The notes beneath the pieces were generated by a model. The model was not told the DNA's origin. It saw only the letters and a program-made list of their open reading frames with translations, and did not search any database. Made by a program: the position numbers and the translations under genes. Below are positions 9,094 to 18,890 of a DNA stretch of 64,000 nucleotides, one piece after another. Every line of letters begins with the position of its first letter. Position 1 is the stretch's first letter. Origin of the DNA: Winogradskyella bathintestinalis (GTDB lineage: Bacteria; Bacteroidota; Bacteroidia; Flavobacteriales; Flavobacteriaceae); the NCBI RefSeq assembly GCF_030407435.1, contig NZ_JASDDK010000001.1:1116001-1180000 (forward strand), read 5' to 3'.

Positions 9094-9564
9094 TTGAATT
9101 CATTTATAGGAACATACGAATGTAAAGCTGATGCCAAAGGTAGGTTAATGATACCTGCTGTGCTAAAAAAGCAGCTCTCATCGGCTTTGCAAGATGGTTT
9201 TGTTTTAAAGCGCGCTGTTTTTCAGCCGTGTTTAGAACTGTATCCTATGTCTGAGTGGAACACAATGATGGAGAAGATTAACAAACTTAATCGTTTTAAG
9301 AAAAAGAATAATGACTTTATAAGACGGTTTACCGCCGGAGTTAAAATCGTTGAGGTGGATAGTACAGGTCGATTATTGATTCCTAAAGATTTAATCAGTT
9401 TTTCGGGTATAAGTAAGCAAGTGGTATTGGCCTCTGCTGTAAATATTCTAGAAATTTGGGATAAAGATAAATACGAACAAGCTATTGACGATGCGGCATC
9501 AGATTTTGCTGATTTAGCTGAAGAAGTAATGGGCCAAGAGGATGAAGAATATGGAGTATCATAA
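9094..9564 (+). CDS. mraZ: Transcriptional regulator MraZ
   Basis: MraZ is a ring-forming DNA-binding protein that controls the dcw cluster from its own promoter. The 156-residue protein contains two SpoVT-AbrB type domains, each with the family signature (DAKGRLMIP near residue 13 and DSTGRLLIP near residue 89). Translation starts at a TTG (9094) giving MNSFIGTYECKADAKGR, which matches the family exactly. No ATG is available at this point. Candidate operator boxes lie just upstream. Its 3' end overlaps rsmH by 23 bases, which suggests translational coupling. The acidic C-terminal tail (DLAEEVMGQEDEEYGVS) is longer than in E. coli. Confidence 0.95.
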   Translation: MNSFIGTYECKADAKGRLMIPAVLKKQLSSALQDGFVLKRAVFQPCLELYPMSEWNTMMEKINKLNRFKKKNNDFIRRFTAGVKIVEVDSTGRLLIPKDLISFSGISKQVVLASAVNILEIWDKDKYEQAIDDAASDFADLAEEVMGQEDEEYGVS

Positions 9565-10447
9565 TGCAGTATTACTTAAAGAAACCGTCGATGGTTTAGC
9601 AATTAAACCAGATGGTGTGTATGTCGATGTCACCTTTGGAGGTGGTGGACACAGTCGTGAAATATTATCGAGATTGGGGCCTAACGGAAAGTTATACGCG
9701 TTCGATCAAGATAAGGATGCGGTAGTTAATACTATAGATGATGAGCGTTTTGTGCTTATAGGTGAGAATTTTAGACATATCAAACGATTTTTAAGGTTTT
9801 ACGGCGTAAGGGAGGTTGATGGAGTTTTAGCTGATTTCGGAGTGTCGTCGCATCAATTCGATGTTGCCGAACGTGGTTTTTCTACAAGATTCGAAGCGGA
9901 TTTAGATATGCGCATGAATCAAGAAAATAAGTTGTCTGCTTTTGAAGTGGTTAATAATTATGACGAAGAGCAATTAAAAGGAGTGTTTTTACAATATGGT
10001 GAGTTGCGACAAGCCCCAGCAATGGCAAGGGTGATAGTTGAAGCTCGTAAAAATGAAAAAATTATAACAAGCGAACAATTAAAAACGGTTTTAAAGAAAT
10101 TTTTAAACCATCAGAAAGAAAATAAAGTGTTGGCGCAAATCTATCAAGCCATCCGTATAGAAGTTAATCAAGAAATCGAAGTTTTAAAAGAGTTATTGCT
10201 TCAAATGCCTGAAATTCTAAAGAAAAATGGGCGCTTAAGTTTTATCTCCTATCATTCTTTAGAAGATAGGTTAGTTAAGCGTTTTATAAGAAACGGTTTG
10301 TTTGAAGGTGAACCTGAGCGCGATGTGTTTGGGAATTTTGAGGTGCCTTTAAAAAAGGTAGGTGGATTGATTATTCCTTCAAAAGAAGAAATAAAGGTAA
10401 ATAACCGCGCACGTAGTGCTAAGCTTAGGGTCGCAGAAAAATTATAA
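9542..10447 (+). CDS. rsmH: 16S rRNA (cytosine-1402-N4)-methyltransferase
   Basis: RsmH (MraW) methylates N4 of C1402 in 16S rRNA near the P site, using S-adenosylmethionine. Motif I for AdoMet binding is FGGGGHSREIL near residue 33, with DFGVSSHQ and the C-terminal SYHSLEDRLVKRF signature present. The start could be ATG 9542 or ATG 9551 (MEYHNAVLL); both lie inside mraZ, and the later one is closer to the family consensus. Length (301 residues) is normal. It is the second gene of the cluster, as in most bacteria. Confidence 0.95.
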   Translation: MKNMEYHNAVLLKETVDGLAIKPDGVYVDVTFGGGGHSREILSRLGPNGKLYAFDQDKDAVVNTIDDERFVLIGENFRHIKRFLRFYGVREVDGVLADFGVSSHQFDVAERGFSTRFEADLDMRMNQENKLSAFEVVNNYDEEQLKGVFLQYGELRQAPAMARVIVEARKNEKIITSEQLKTVLKKFLNHQKENKVLAQIYQAIRIEVNQEIEVLKELLLQMPEILKKNGRLSFISYHSLEDRLVKRFIRNGLFEGEPERDVFGNFEVPLKKVGGLIIPSKEEIKVNNRARSAKLRVAEKL

Positions 10448-10666
10448 TTGCAATTACAGTTGTTTTTATTCGAATTGTTTTGAAATTATAAAAAAAAGTA
10501 ACCGTCAATAGTTTTTCGATCTTTTAAGAGTTCTATGGCTGCGAAGCGAAATTGACCTCATAATCTTTAAGGTGTAAGTGAATTGTTAATAAGAGATACG
10601 GCCAACTAAAATCAGTTTGTTTTTATAGTTGATTAAATAAAGATTCTTCCTTACATAGGGAATGTG

Positions 10667-10984
10667 ATGAAAAAAAATGTCTACCACATATTAAGAGGTA
10701 AGTTTCTAATCAGTGATGATTCGTTTAAGAATTGGCGCATTATCATTTTGATTTCAATATTGGCTATTATAATGATAGCAAGTTCGCATAAAGCCGATCA
10801 AAAAGTCTATGAAATTGCAAAATTGACTAATGAAGTAAAAGAACTACGTTCAGCTTTTGTGGATAAAAGAGGAAAACTAATGCAGCTAAAAAAAGAATCT
10901 TTTGTAGAGGCAGAAATGAAAGACAAAGGAGTTGGGATTTCTTTAAACCCACCAACCAAAATAATAGTTAAGCCTTCTGAGTAG
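10667..10984 (+). CDS. ftsL: FtsL-like cell division protein
   Basis: This 105-residue protein has a short cytoplasmic N-terminus, a single transmembrane helix (about residues 25-43, IIILISILAIIMIASS) and a periplasmic coiled-coil-like segment (VYEIAKLTNEVKELRSAFVDKRGKL). That layout, and its position between rsmH and ftsI, fit FtsL, the partner of the FtsQ and FtsB-type proteins that recruits the FtsWI septal synthase. Sequence identity among FtsL proteins is low, so the call rests on topology and context. ATG 10667 is preceded by AGGGA. A GTG directly before it is an alternative start. A 216-base gap separates it from rsmH. Confidence 0.8.
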   Translation: MKKNVYHILRGKFLISDDSFKNWRIIILISILAIIMIASSHKADQKVYEIAKLTNEVKELRSAFVDKRGKLMQLKKESFVEAEMKDKGVGISLNPPTKIIVKPSE

Positions 10985-11071
10985 AGGTATATAAAGTCTC
11001 AAATAGGTTTATAAAAACTTTGAGCATAATTAGATTTCAAGAAATACTAAAAAAACGCAAGAATAACAACT

Positions 11072-13084
11072 TTGGCAACAACAGAAAAAAACATATTAAA
11101 AAGATTATACTTCGTAGCTGGCTGCTTGTTTGTGTTCGCCTTGGCTGTGGTGTTTAAGCTTGTTGATATTCAGTTTGTTCAAGGTGATCAGTATAGGGCG
11201 CTTGCTGACAAAACGACTACAAGAGATTTTCCTATCCCGGCAAATCGTGGTAATGTGTATTCGGCAGATGGTAGTTTATTGGCGACTTCAATTCCAAAAT
11301 ATGATATCAGAATTGATGCCATTCAGGCAAAGGACGCCACTTTTGAAAAACATATTAATGCGCTAGCAGATTCACTTCATGCTTATAAAGGTAAACCAGT
11401 TTCTTATTATAAAAATATCATTAGAAAAGCTCGAAAAAATAAAAACAGATATTTCCTTTTAGCTCGAAACATTAGCTATTCCGATTATATCCGAATGCGA
11501 AATTTTCCTTTACTCAATCTTGGTGCTATAAAAGGGGGATTAATTGTTGAGCAAACAACGAGACGCGAACATCCAATGGGAGGTGTTGCTTCGCGTTCTA
11601 TCGGTTACGAACGATTTGATGAAGATGGCAATGTAAGTAGAGCGGGAATCGATGGAGCTTTCGGAGTTAAATATTTACGAGGAACCAATGGCAAACGTCG
11701 AAAGCAAAAAATTGGTAATGGACAATGGAAGCCTATTGCAGATTTCGACCAAGTAGAGCCCAAGGATGGCTATGACGTTTATACCACTATAGATGTTAAT
11801 ATTCAAGATATTGCACATCATTCTCTATTAAAACAATTAGAACTGTATGAGGCTGAGCATGGCTGTGTAGTAGTGATGGATGTGAAAACGGGAGAGGTGA
11901 AAGCTATAGCTAATTTAGCTAAAACTTCAAAAGGAACTTACTACGAGAAACGTAATTACGCAGTTTACGAAGCGCAAGAGCCAGGATCTACGTTTAAAGT
12001 TATGGCTTTGATGGCTGCTTTAGAGGATAAGGTTGTTGATACGTCTACTGTTGTTGATACAAAGAATGGTAGAAAGAAATTTTATGGGCGTTATATAACA
12101 GATTCTGGGAGTGGCTTTGGTGCAATTTCAGCGGCACGTGCTTTAGAAGTGTCTTCAAATATTGGTTTAGCTTCAATTATAGATGATAATTATGCCAAGC
12201 AACCACAAAAATTTATAGACCATTTAAAGGCTTGGAAACTCAATGATTCATTAGATATTTCAATTATGGGTGAAGGTGTTCCAGATATTCCAGAGCCTGG
12301 TGCTTCAAATTGGAGTAGAAATGCATTGCCTTCCATCGCATACGGTTACAACTTAACTATTACACCTTTACAGACGCTAACGTTTTACAATGCTATTGCA
12401 AACAATGGCGAAATGATAAAGCCGCGTTTTATCAAATCCGTCAAGTCTTTTGACAAACCTATCGAAGTGTTTGAAAAAGAGGTGATGATTGATAAAATTT
12501 GCTCTAATAAAACCTTGGCTGAAATCCAAGATGTACTAAAGAACGCCGTTATTCGTGGTACAGGAAAACGTATGTATTCTGAGACCTTTTCTATGGCTGG
12601 TAAAACAGGTACCGCAAGAACCAATTATGCGGACGTGGAAAAATGGTATAAAGATAAAAAGTATGTATCCTCTTTTGCTGGGTATTTTCCTGCTGACAAT
12701 CCTAAATATTCTTGCATCGTTGTTATCCATGAGCCAAGTACAAAAGTGGGTTACTATGGAGCCGATGTTTCCGGACCTGTTTTTAAAAGAATTGCCCAGA
12801 AAATTTATACAGATACCCCAATTATAGATAAAATCGAAACACTCAATTTTGAGCATAATTTGGTTAATGAAGATTACGAGAATTATTTTGAAAACGCTCG
12901 GAAATATAGAGAATTAATGCCAAGTGTTATTGGTATGCCTGCAATGGATGCCATAGCTTTATTAGAAAATTTACAAGTTGATATAAGAATTAAACTAACC
13001 GGAAGTGGTATCATAAAAAAACAATCTGTTGAAAAGCATCAGAAATTACAAACCAATCAAACAATTGTTTTAGACGCGTCATGA
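11072..13084 (+). CDS. ftsI: Septal peptidoglycan transpeptidase (class B PBP) with PASTA domain
   Basis: FtsI (PBP3) cross-links peptidoglycan at the division septum together with FtsW. The 670-residue protein has an N-terminal transmembrane helix (about 13-30), the class B dimerisation domain with RGNVYSADGSLLA, and a transpeptidase domain. Its active-site motifs are STFK (Ser306), SSN near residue 361 and KTG near residue 511. A C-terminal PASTA module (about 610-670, PSVIGMPAMDAIALLEN) is present, as in other Bacteroidota. Translation starts at TTG 11072 (MATTEKNILKRLYF); no ATG is close. The stop overlaps the murE start by 4 bases (ATGA). Confidence 0.95.
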   Translation: MATTEKNILKRLYFVAGCLFVFALAVVFKLVDIQFVQGDQYRALADKTTTRDFPIPANRGNVYSADGSLLATSIPKYDIRIDAIQAKDATFEKHINALADSLHAYKGKPVSYYKNIIRKARKNKNRYFLLARNISYSDYIRMRNFPLLNLGAIKGGLIVEQTTRREHPMGGVASRSIGYERFDEDGNVSRAGIDGAFGVKYLRGTNGKRRKQKIGNGQWKPIADFDQVEPKDGYDVYTTIDVNIQDIAHHSLLKQLELYEAEHGCVVVMDVKTGEVKAIANLAKTSKGTYYEKRNYAVYEAQEPGSTFKVMALMAALEDKVVDTSTVVDTKNGRKKFYGRYITDSGSGFGAISAARALEVSSNIGLASIIDDNYAKQPQKFIDHLKAWKLNDSLDISIMGEGVPDIPEPGASNWSRNALPSIAYGYNLTITPLQTLTFYNAIANNGEMIKPRFIKSVKSFDKPIEVFEKEVMIDKICSNKTLAEIQDVLKNAVIRGTGKRMYSETFSMAGKTGTARTNYADVEKWYKDKKYVSSFAGYFPADNPKYSCIVVIHEPSTKVGYYGADVSGPVFKRIAQKIYTDTPIIDKIETLNFEHNLVNEDYENYFENARKYRELMPSVIGMPAMDAIALLENLQVDIRIKLTGSGIIKKQSVEKHQKLQTNQTIVLDAS

Positions 13085-14544
13085 TGGTTTTAAAAGACAT
13101 ATTGTATAAGGTTACCATTAACGCAGTCGTTGGCAGCACAGGTATAACGGTTGGCAAGATTGAATTCGATTCACGTCAAATTAAAACTAATGATGTTTTT
13201 GTGGCGATTTCTGGATCAATTACCGACGGTCATAATTATATAAAACAAGCCATAGTAAACGGAGCTACCGCTATAGTTTGTGAAACGCTTCCAGAGCATT
13301 TAGAAGATGGTCTCACCTACATAGAGGTCGTTAATTCTAATCGGGCTTTGGCTTTTATGGCGAATAATTTTTATGGTCAACCTTCAGAAAATTTAAAACT
13401 TGTCGGTGTAACAGGAACCAATGGAAAGACAACAGTTTCAAGCTTGTTGTACCAACTTTTTAAAAGTGCAGGTTATAAAGTTGGGCTTTTGTCTACCGTA
13501 AAAATAATGGTAGATAATACAACCTATAAGGCCACGCATACCACACCAGATTCGTTAACAATCAATAAATACCTTCAGTTAATGAATACGGAAGGTGTCG
13601 AATTTTGTTTTATGGAAGTGAGTTCGCACGGTATTCATCAAAGTAGAACCGAAGGTTTAAAATTCGAAGGTGGCATTTTCACTAATCTATCGCACGATCA
13701 TTTAGATTATCACGATACATTTTTGGAATACAGAGATGTTAAAAAGAAGTTTTTTGACCAGTTACCAAAAACGGCTTTCGCATTATCTAATATAGATGAT
13801 AAAAATGGTTTGGTGATGTTTCAAAATACACAAGCCAAAAAATATACGTATGCGTTAAAAAATTATGCTGATTATAGAGCTCAGATTTTAGAAAATGAAT
13901 TCAGTGGTTTGTTATTAAAGATCAATGAGAGCGAATTATGGACACGTTTAATCGGAAGTTTTAATGCTTATAATATTTTGGCTATTTACGGTGCGGCCGA
14001 ATTATTAGGTTTAGAAAAAAATGAGATTTTAAGACTGATTAGTGAACTTGAAAATGTAGCTGGACGCTTTCAGTATTTTATTTCGAATGAAAAAATTACG
14101 GCTATTGTAGATTATGCACACACTCCAGATGCTTTAAAGAATGTGCTAGAAACTATAAACGACATTAGGACCAAAAATGAAACACTCATTACTGTTGTTG
14201 GTTGTGGTGGCAATAGAGATAAAACAAAGCGTCCAAAAATGGCAAATATTGCTTCAGCGCTGAGTACTAAGGTGATTTTAACAAGTGATAATCCTCGAAA
14301 CGAAGTGCCTGAAACCATTATTGAGGACATGGAAAAAGGGGTTGAACCCCAAAATTTCAAAAAAACATTAGCCATAACCGATAGAAAACAGGCGATAAAA
14401 ACGGCATGCCAAATGGCGGGGCCTAATGATATCATTCTCATTGCTGGGAAAGGCCATGAAAATTATCAAGAAATTAAAGGAGAGCGCTTTGATTTTGATG
14501 ATTATAAAATCGTTCAAGAGTATTTGAGACAACTGCAAAAGTAG
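13081..14544 (+). CDS. murE: UDP-MurNAc-tripeptide ligase (meso-diaminopimelate type)
   Basis: MurE adds the third amino acid to UDP-MurNAc-L-Ala-D-Glu in the cytoplasm. The ATP-binding loop VTGTNGKTT lies near residue 112. The third-residue specificity motif reads SDNPRNE near residue 400. The DNPR form is the one associated with meso-diaminopimelate, so a DAP-type peptidoglycan is expected. Length (487 residues) is normal. Translation is coupled to ftsI by an ATGA overlap, and either of two adjacent ATG codons could serve. Confidence 0.96.
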   Translation: MMVLKDILYKVTINAVVGSTGITVGKIEFDSRQIKTNDVFVAISGSITDGHNYIKQAIVNGATAIVCETLPEHLEDGLTYIEVVNSNRALAFMANNFYGQPSENLKLVGVTGTNGKTTVSSLLYQLFKSAGYKVGLLSTVKIMVDNTTYKATHTTPDSLTINKYLQLMNTEGVEFCFMEVSSHGIHQSRTEGLKFEGGIFTNLSHDHLDYHDTFLEYRDVKKKFFDQLPKTAFALSNIDDKNGLVMFQNTQAKKYTYALKNYADYRAQILENEFSGLLLKINESELWTRLIGSFNAYNILAIYGAAELLGLEKNEILRLISELENVAGRFQYFISNEKITAIVDYAHTPDALKNVLETINDIRTKNETLITVVGCGGNRDKTKRPKMANIASALSTKVILTSDNPRNEVPETIIEDMEKGVEPQNFKKTLAITDRKQAIKTACQMAGPNDIILIAGKGHENYQEIKGERFDFDDYKIVQEYLRQLQK

Positions 14545-14693
14545 AAGAAAGCGGGAAGCGCGAAATTAAACGCTCAACATAGAAAAATCAAATCAATTAA
14601 TCTGTAAGTGACATAGCAGATGTGAATTGAAAGAGTAAAGAGCAATTGCTCAAGAATTTTAAAACAAAGGAAATAAATAATTAATAAAATACA

Positions 14694-15935
14694 ATGCTGT
14701 ATTACCTATTCGAATATTTAGAAACGCAGTTCCAGTTTCCGGGAGCAACACTTTTTGGGTTTATAACCTTTAGAGCGGCGGTGGCAATCATATTGTCGTT
14801 ATTGATTTCTACAATTTATGGTAAACGCATTATTCGGTTTTTACAAAGGCAACAGGTGGGTGAAACCATTCGCGATTTAGGATTAGAAGGTCAAGTTGAA
14901 AAAGCAGGGACACCAACCATGGGTGGAATTATCATCATTCTAGCCACCTTAATTCCTGTATTGTTGCTGGCAAAGCTCGAGAATATATATATCATTCTAT
15001 TGATTGTTACAACACTTTGGATGGGAACTATAGGGTTTATAGATGATTACATTAAAAAGTTTAAAAACGATAAAGAAGGCTTAAAAGGGAAGTTCAAAGT
15101 ATTAGGCCAGGTAGGATTAGGAATTATTGTTGGCGCTACATTATTTTTTCATAATGACGTGACCATAAAGGAAAAACTACCAATTCAGCAGCAAAATGAA
15201 TTGCGAGTTGAAAATCCAGATGTACAAGCGGCTAAATTATTTAAACCTGAAGAAAAGTCAACAAAAACGACCATTCCTTTTGTGAAAAATAATGAGTTTG
15301 ATTATTCAGATTTAATTACTTGGATTAGTCCTGATTTGGAAAAATACGCATGGATAGTTTTTATAATAGTGAGCATTTTTATTATAACAGCTGTTTCAAA
15401 TGGTGCAAATCTCACGGACGGAATTGACGGACTTGCAGCCGGAACATCGGCTATAATTGTTTTAACTCTAGGAATATTTGCATGGGTTTCTAGTAACATT
15501 GTTTTTTCGGAATACTTAGATATTATGTACATCCCAAGAGCAGAAGAAATTACGATTTACATCGCAGCATTTGTAGGGGCATTAATTGGGTTTCTTTGGT
15601 ACAATACTTTTCCGGCGCAAGTATTTATGGGAGATACAGGAAGTTTAACTATAGGTGGAATTATAGCAGTTATTGCTATTGCCGTTAGAAAAGAATGGTT
15701 AATCCCTGTGTTATGTGGCATATTCTTGGCTGAAAATTTATCGGTTGTAATGCAAGTCAGTTATTTCAAATATACCAGGAAAAAGTTTGGTGAAGGGCGA
15801 CGCATTTTTAAAATGTCACCATTACATCATCATTATCAGAAATCAGGATATCACGAAAGTAAGATTGTGACGCGGTTTTGGATTATAGGAATTTTACTTG
15901 CTATAATCAGTATTGTAACACTAAAAATTAGATAA
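14694..15935 (+). CDS. mraY: Phospho-MurNAc-pentapeptide translocase MraY
   Basis: MraY transfers phospho-MurNAc-pentapeptide to undecaprenyl phosphate, forming lipid I at the inner membrane. The protein has about ten transmembrane segments, the catalytic aspartate pair in GFIDDYIKK, the [12 protein letters not shown] motif and the C-terminal [11 protein letters not shown] motif. At 413 residues it is longer than the E. coli enzyme, mainly because of a charged periplasmic insertion (about residues 160-205) that is common in Bacteroidota. A 149-base spacer with no recognisable signal separates it from murE. Confidence 0.95.
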   Translation: MLYYLFEYLETQFQFPGATLFGFITFRAAVAIILSLLISTIYGKRIIRFLQRQQVGETIRDLGLEGQVEKAGTPTMGGIIIILATLIPVLLLAKLENIYIILLIVTTLWMGTIGFIDDYIKKFKNDKEGLKGKFKVLGQVGLGIIVGATLFFHNDVTIKEKLPIQQQNELRVENPDVQAAKLFKPEEKSTKTTIPFVKNNEFDYSDLITWISPDLEKYAWIVFIIVSIFIITAVSNGANLTDGIDGLAAGTSAIIVLTLGIFAWVSSNIVFSEYLDIMYIPRAEEITIYIAAFVGALIGFLWYNTFPAQVFMGDTGSLTIGGIIAVIAIAVRKEWLIPVLCGIFLAENLSVVMQVSYFKYTRKKFGEGRRIFKMSPLHHHYQKSGYHESKIVTRFWIIGILLAIISIVTLKIR

Positions 15936-15937
15936 CC

Positions 15938-15960
15938 AATTCCTACGAAAGCAGGAGTTT
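15938..15960 (+). repeat. REP-like short palindrome
   Basis: AATTCCT and AGGAGTT pair (one G-T) around ACGAAAGC, immediately after mraY. It resembles the very common short bacterial palindromes of the form ATTCCTGCGAAAGCAGGAAT, here slightly decayed. The call is by pattern only. Confidence 0.4.
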
Positions 15961-15996
15961 TATAATTGAAAATGACGAACGAACGTTAGGAACTGA

Positions 15997-17403
15997 ATGA
16001 ACGAAGAGAGAATTTACCGGCAGAATGAAAAGTCCTTCGCTTTTGAGGAGGTCCCCAAACGTCGGGATAGAAAAGGGCTTTTAGTGATTCTCGGTGGAGG
16101 CGAAAGTGGTGTAGGAACAGCATTACTGGGTAAAGCTAAAGGATACGAAGTATTTGTATCAGATAAGGGAAAAATTAAAGAAAAGTATAAACACGTTCTT
16201 TTAAATAATGAGATTGAATTTGAAGATGAACAGCATACGGACTCAAAAGTTCTAAATGCAGACATCGTCATGAAAAGTCCAGGAATTCCAGATAATGTGG
16301 CTTTAGTAAAGCAAATTCGTGAAGCAGGAATCAAAGTGGTTTCTGAAATTGAATTCGCGTCAAAATTTACGGAGGCAACTGTGGTAGCTATAACTGGCAG
16401 TAATGGCAAAACCACCACAGCCACATTAACACATCATCTTTTAAAACAAGAATTAGATGTTGGTTTAGCGGGAAATATTGGAGATAGTTTTGCCAATCAG
16501 ATTTTAGATAAGGATCATGATAACTACGTCTTGGAAATTAGCAGTTTTCAATTGGATGATATCATTGATTTTAAACCGAAAATTGCAGTGCTGACTAATA
16601 TCACACCAGATCATTTAGACAGGTACGATTATAAATTTGAAAACTATATCGCATCAAAATTTAGAGTGGTGGAGAATCAAACGGAAGACGATTATTTCAT
16701 TTACGATGCAGACGATGAAGTCATTGCTCAATATTTGCAAACGCATCAAATTCATTCCAAAAAATTACCTTTTTCATTAACGAAAGTTATTGAGCAAGGT
16801 GCCTATTTAGACAATAATAAGATAATAATAACAATAGATAATAATCAAATCATTATGCCAACAAATAATTTAGCATTAGAGGGAAAGCACAACGTGAAAA
16901 ATGCAATGGCAGCTTCTACTGTTGCGCATTTATTAAAAATAAGAAAACAAACAATACGTGAAAGTTTGGAGAATTTTCAAGGGGTAGAACATCGCTTAGA
17001 GCACGTATTAAAAATTAATAAAGTACAGTATATAAACGATTCTAAAGCAACGAATGTTAATGCAACTTATTTTGCGTTAGAAAGCATGGATGCACCAACG
17101 GTATGGATTGTGGGAGGTGTCGATAAAGGCAACGAATACAGAGAATTATTTCCATTTGTGAACGAAAAAGTAAAGGCCATTATATGTTTGGGTGTTGATA
17201 ATGCAAAGCTTTTGGAGACCTTTGGGAAGATGGTCGATGTAATTATCGAAACGCAATACATGAGCGAAGCCGTAAAAATTGCTTATAAATTAGCGAGTGC
17301 TGGAGATAATGTATTGTTGTCACCGGCGTGTGCAAGTTTCGATTTGTTTGAAAATTATGAAGATAGAGGGCGTCAATTTAAGAATGCTGTCAGGAATTTA
17401 TAA
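15997..17403 (+). CDS. murD: UDP-MurNAc-L-Ala:D-Glu ligase with N-terminal extension
   Basis: MurD adds D-glutamate to UDP-MurNAc-L-alanine. The N-terminal Rossmann motif is ILGGGESGVGTALLG, the ATP loop is ITGSNGKTTT and the central motif includes NITPDHLDRYD, all typical. Relatives normally start within a few residues of the ILGGG strand. Here about 28 extra residues (MNEERIYRQNEKSF...) precede it, part of them encoded by a short repeat shared with murC (TGAGGAGGTCC at 16044-16054). The only closer start is a GTG at 16084, which would remove most of the first strand. I therefore keep the ATG at 15997 but rate the start as uncertain. Confidence 0.93.
   Translation: MNEERIYRQNEKSFAFEEVPKRRDRKGLLVILGGGESGVGTALLGKAKGYEVFVSDKGKIKEKYKHVLLNNEIEFEDEQHTDSKVLNADIVMKSPGIPDNVALVKQIREAGIKVVSEIEFASKFTEATVVAITGSNGKTTTATLTHHLLKQELDVGLAGNIGDSFANQILDKDHDNYVLEISSFQLDDIIDFKPKIAVLTNITPDHLDRYDYKFENYIASKFRVVENQTEDDYFIYDADDEVIAQYLQTHQIHSKKLPFSLTKVIEQGAYLDNNKIIITIDNNQIIMPTNNLALEGKHNVKNAMAASTVAHLLKIRKQTIRESLENFQGVEHRLEHVLKINKVQYINDSKATNVNATYFALESMDAPTVWIVGGVDKGNEYRELFPFVNEKVKAIICLGVDNAKLLETFGKMVDVIIETQYMSEAVKIAYKLASAGDNVLLSPACASFDLFENYEDRGRQFKNAVRNL
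16044..16082 (+). repeat. Short repeat copy inside the 5' end of murD
   Basis: This segment starts with TGAGGAGGTCC and ends with GGGCTTTT, matching the segment at 20083-20125 in murC. It is read in the same frame as the murC copy (Glu-Glu-Val) and forms most of the unusual MurD N-terminal extension. Confidence 0.5.
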
Positions 17404-17596
17404 TTCTGTCATTACGGATTCCTACTTATAGTTGCGAGTAGTAAAAGAAGGAAGGAACTGTTAAAGCCTAAACATCAATAGAGAAGTAGAATATCTAGTG
17501 GATAACAAGAAGTATTTACGGAGTTAATTGAAATATACAATACGTTAATAAATAACCAGTTGAAATTTTCTCTAATTAGGAGAAGTTTGAAAGACC
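17404..17596. other. murD-ftsW spacer
   Basis: This 193-base spacer begins with GTCATTACGGATTCCTAC, which resembles one half of a decayed REP-like palindrome. Otherwise it holds no gene or clear signal apart from AGGAGAAG upstream of the ftsW start. Confidence 0.35.
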
Positions 17597-18784
17597 ATGG
17601 GAAGCATATTTAAACAAATAAAAGGAGATAAAGCCATTTGGGCAATAGTTGCACTATTGGCTATATTTTCGTTTATGCCTGTTTATAGTGCTGCTAGTAA
17701 TTTGGCAAATAGCGGCAATACAAATACATTTTCTTTTTTTGTAAAACACTTTATGCACCTGCTCTTGGGCTTTGTAATTATGTTTGGTATTCATAAGGTG
17801 CCCTATAAATATTTTCGTGGTTTATCCATGATTATGATTCCAATAGTGTTTGTTTTATTGATAGTTACCATGCTTCAAGGGACAACGATAGATGGGGCAA
17901 ATGCCAGCCGTTGGATACAGATACCTATTGTTAATATGTCTTTTCAAACGTCAACTTTGGCGGCTGTTGTTCTAATGGTCTATGTGGCTCGTTATTTGTC
18001 TAAAATTCAAGATAAACAAGTTAGTTTTAAAGAGTCGTTGCTTCCGCTATGGGGGCCGGTTTTTTTAATCTTAATTCTTATTTTACCAGCTAATTTTTCA
18101 ACTACAGCAATCATATTTACTATGGTAATGATGTTGACATTTATTGGCGGTTACCCTATGAAGTATCTATTAATTATTTTAGGATCAGGATTATTGGCAT
18201 TAACCATGTTTATTTTGGTGGCAAAGGCATTTCCAGATACCATGCCGAATAGAGTGGATACGTGGATGAGTAGAATTGAAAATTTTTGGAATGGTGAGGA
18301 TACGGAAGCTGATTATCAGATTGAAAAAGCCAAAATTGCTATTGCCACCGGAATTACACCATTAGGGCCTGGAAAAAGTGTGCAAAAGAACTTTTTGCCG
18401 CAGTCATCCTCCGATTTTATTTTCGCGATTATTATCGAAGAATACGGTTTGTTCGGGGGAGTTTTTCTAATGATATTATATCTGTGGTTATTATTTCGAA
18501 TCGTGATTGTCAGCCATAAATCAGATACCATATTCGGGAAATTATTGGTTTTGGCTGTCGGCCTACCAATCGTGTTCCAAGCTTTAATAAATATGGCAGT
18601 TGCTGTTGAGTTGTTTCCTGTTACGGGGCAGACTTTACCATTAATTAGTAGTGGTGGAACCTCTATTTGGATGACTTGTTTAGCAATAGGCATAATATTA
18701 AGTGTCAGTGCAAAGCGCGAAGAATTAAAGGAAAAAGAAGATGCTGAAGATAATCCTTTGGCGGTGTTGAGAGAGACGATTTAA
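17597..18784 (+). CDS. ftsW: Septal peptidoglycan glycosyltransferase FtsW (SEDS family)
   Basis: FtsW polymerises lipid II into glycan strands at the septum, in complex with FtsI. The 395-residue protein has about ten transmembrane helices. Family signatures include NASRWIQIP after the third helix and the C-terminal LPLISSGGTSIW. The large extracytoplasmic loop (about 205-270) contains PNRVDTWMSRIENFW, where the family's catalytic aspartate is expected. The C-terminus ends in a charged tail (REELKEKEDAEDNP). AGGAGAAG lies shortly upstream of the ATG. Confidence 0.95.
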   Translation: MGSIFKQIKGDKAIWAIVALLAIFSFMPVYSAASNLANSGNTNTFSFFVKHFMHLLLGFVIMFGIHKVPYKYFRGLSMIMIPIVFVLLIVTMLQGTTIDGANASRWIQIPIVNMSFQTSTLAAVVLMVYVARYLSKIQDKQVSFKESLLPLWGPVFLILILILPANFSTTAIIFTMVMMLTFIGGYPMKYLLIILGSGLLALTMFILVAKAFPDTMPNRVDTWMSRIENFWNGEDTEADYQIEKAKIAIATGITPLGPGKSVQKNFLPQSSSDFIFAIIIEEYGLFGGVFLMILYLWLLFRIVIVSHKSDTIFGKLLVLAVGLPIVFQALINMAVAVELFPVTGQTLPLISSGGTSIWMTCLAIGIILSVSAKREELKEKEDAEDNPLAVLRETI

Positions 18785-18890
18785 AATTTACGATATGTAA
18801 AACATGAATTCAAAAATCAACATCACGAAAAAATAAAAGTAGAATATAAATGGAAGGTTGCAAAATTAATAAAGAGGGAAATCGTAAGCT

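Noticed and set aside
12536-12856. Antisense and alternative-frame open frames within ftsI
   Set aside because: Several overlapping frames exist here, but none has a family signature or a start signal, and the ftsI active-site region explains the sequence.
14112-14441. Open frame of 109 codons on the minus strand opposite murE
   Set aside because: It lies fully inside a well-conserved essential gene in antisense, and its hydrophobic product looks like the shadow of murE codon usage.
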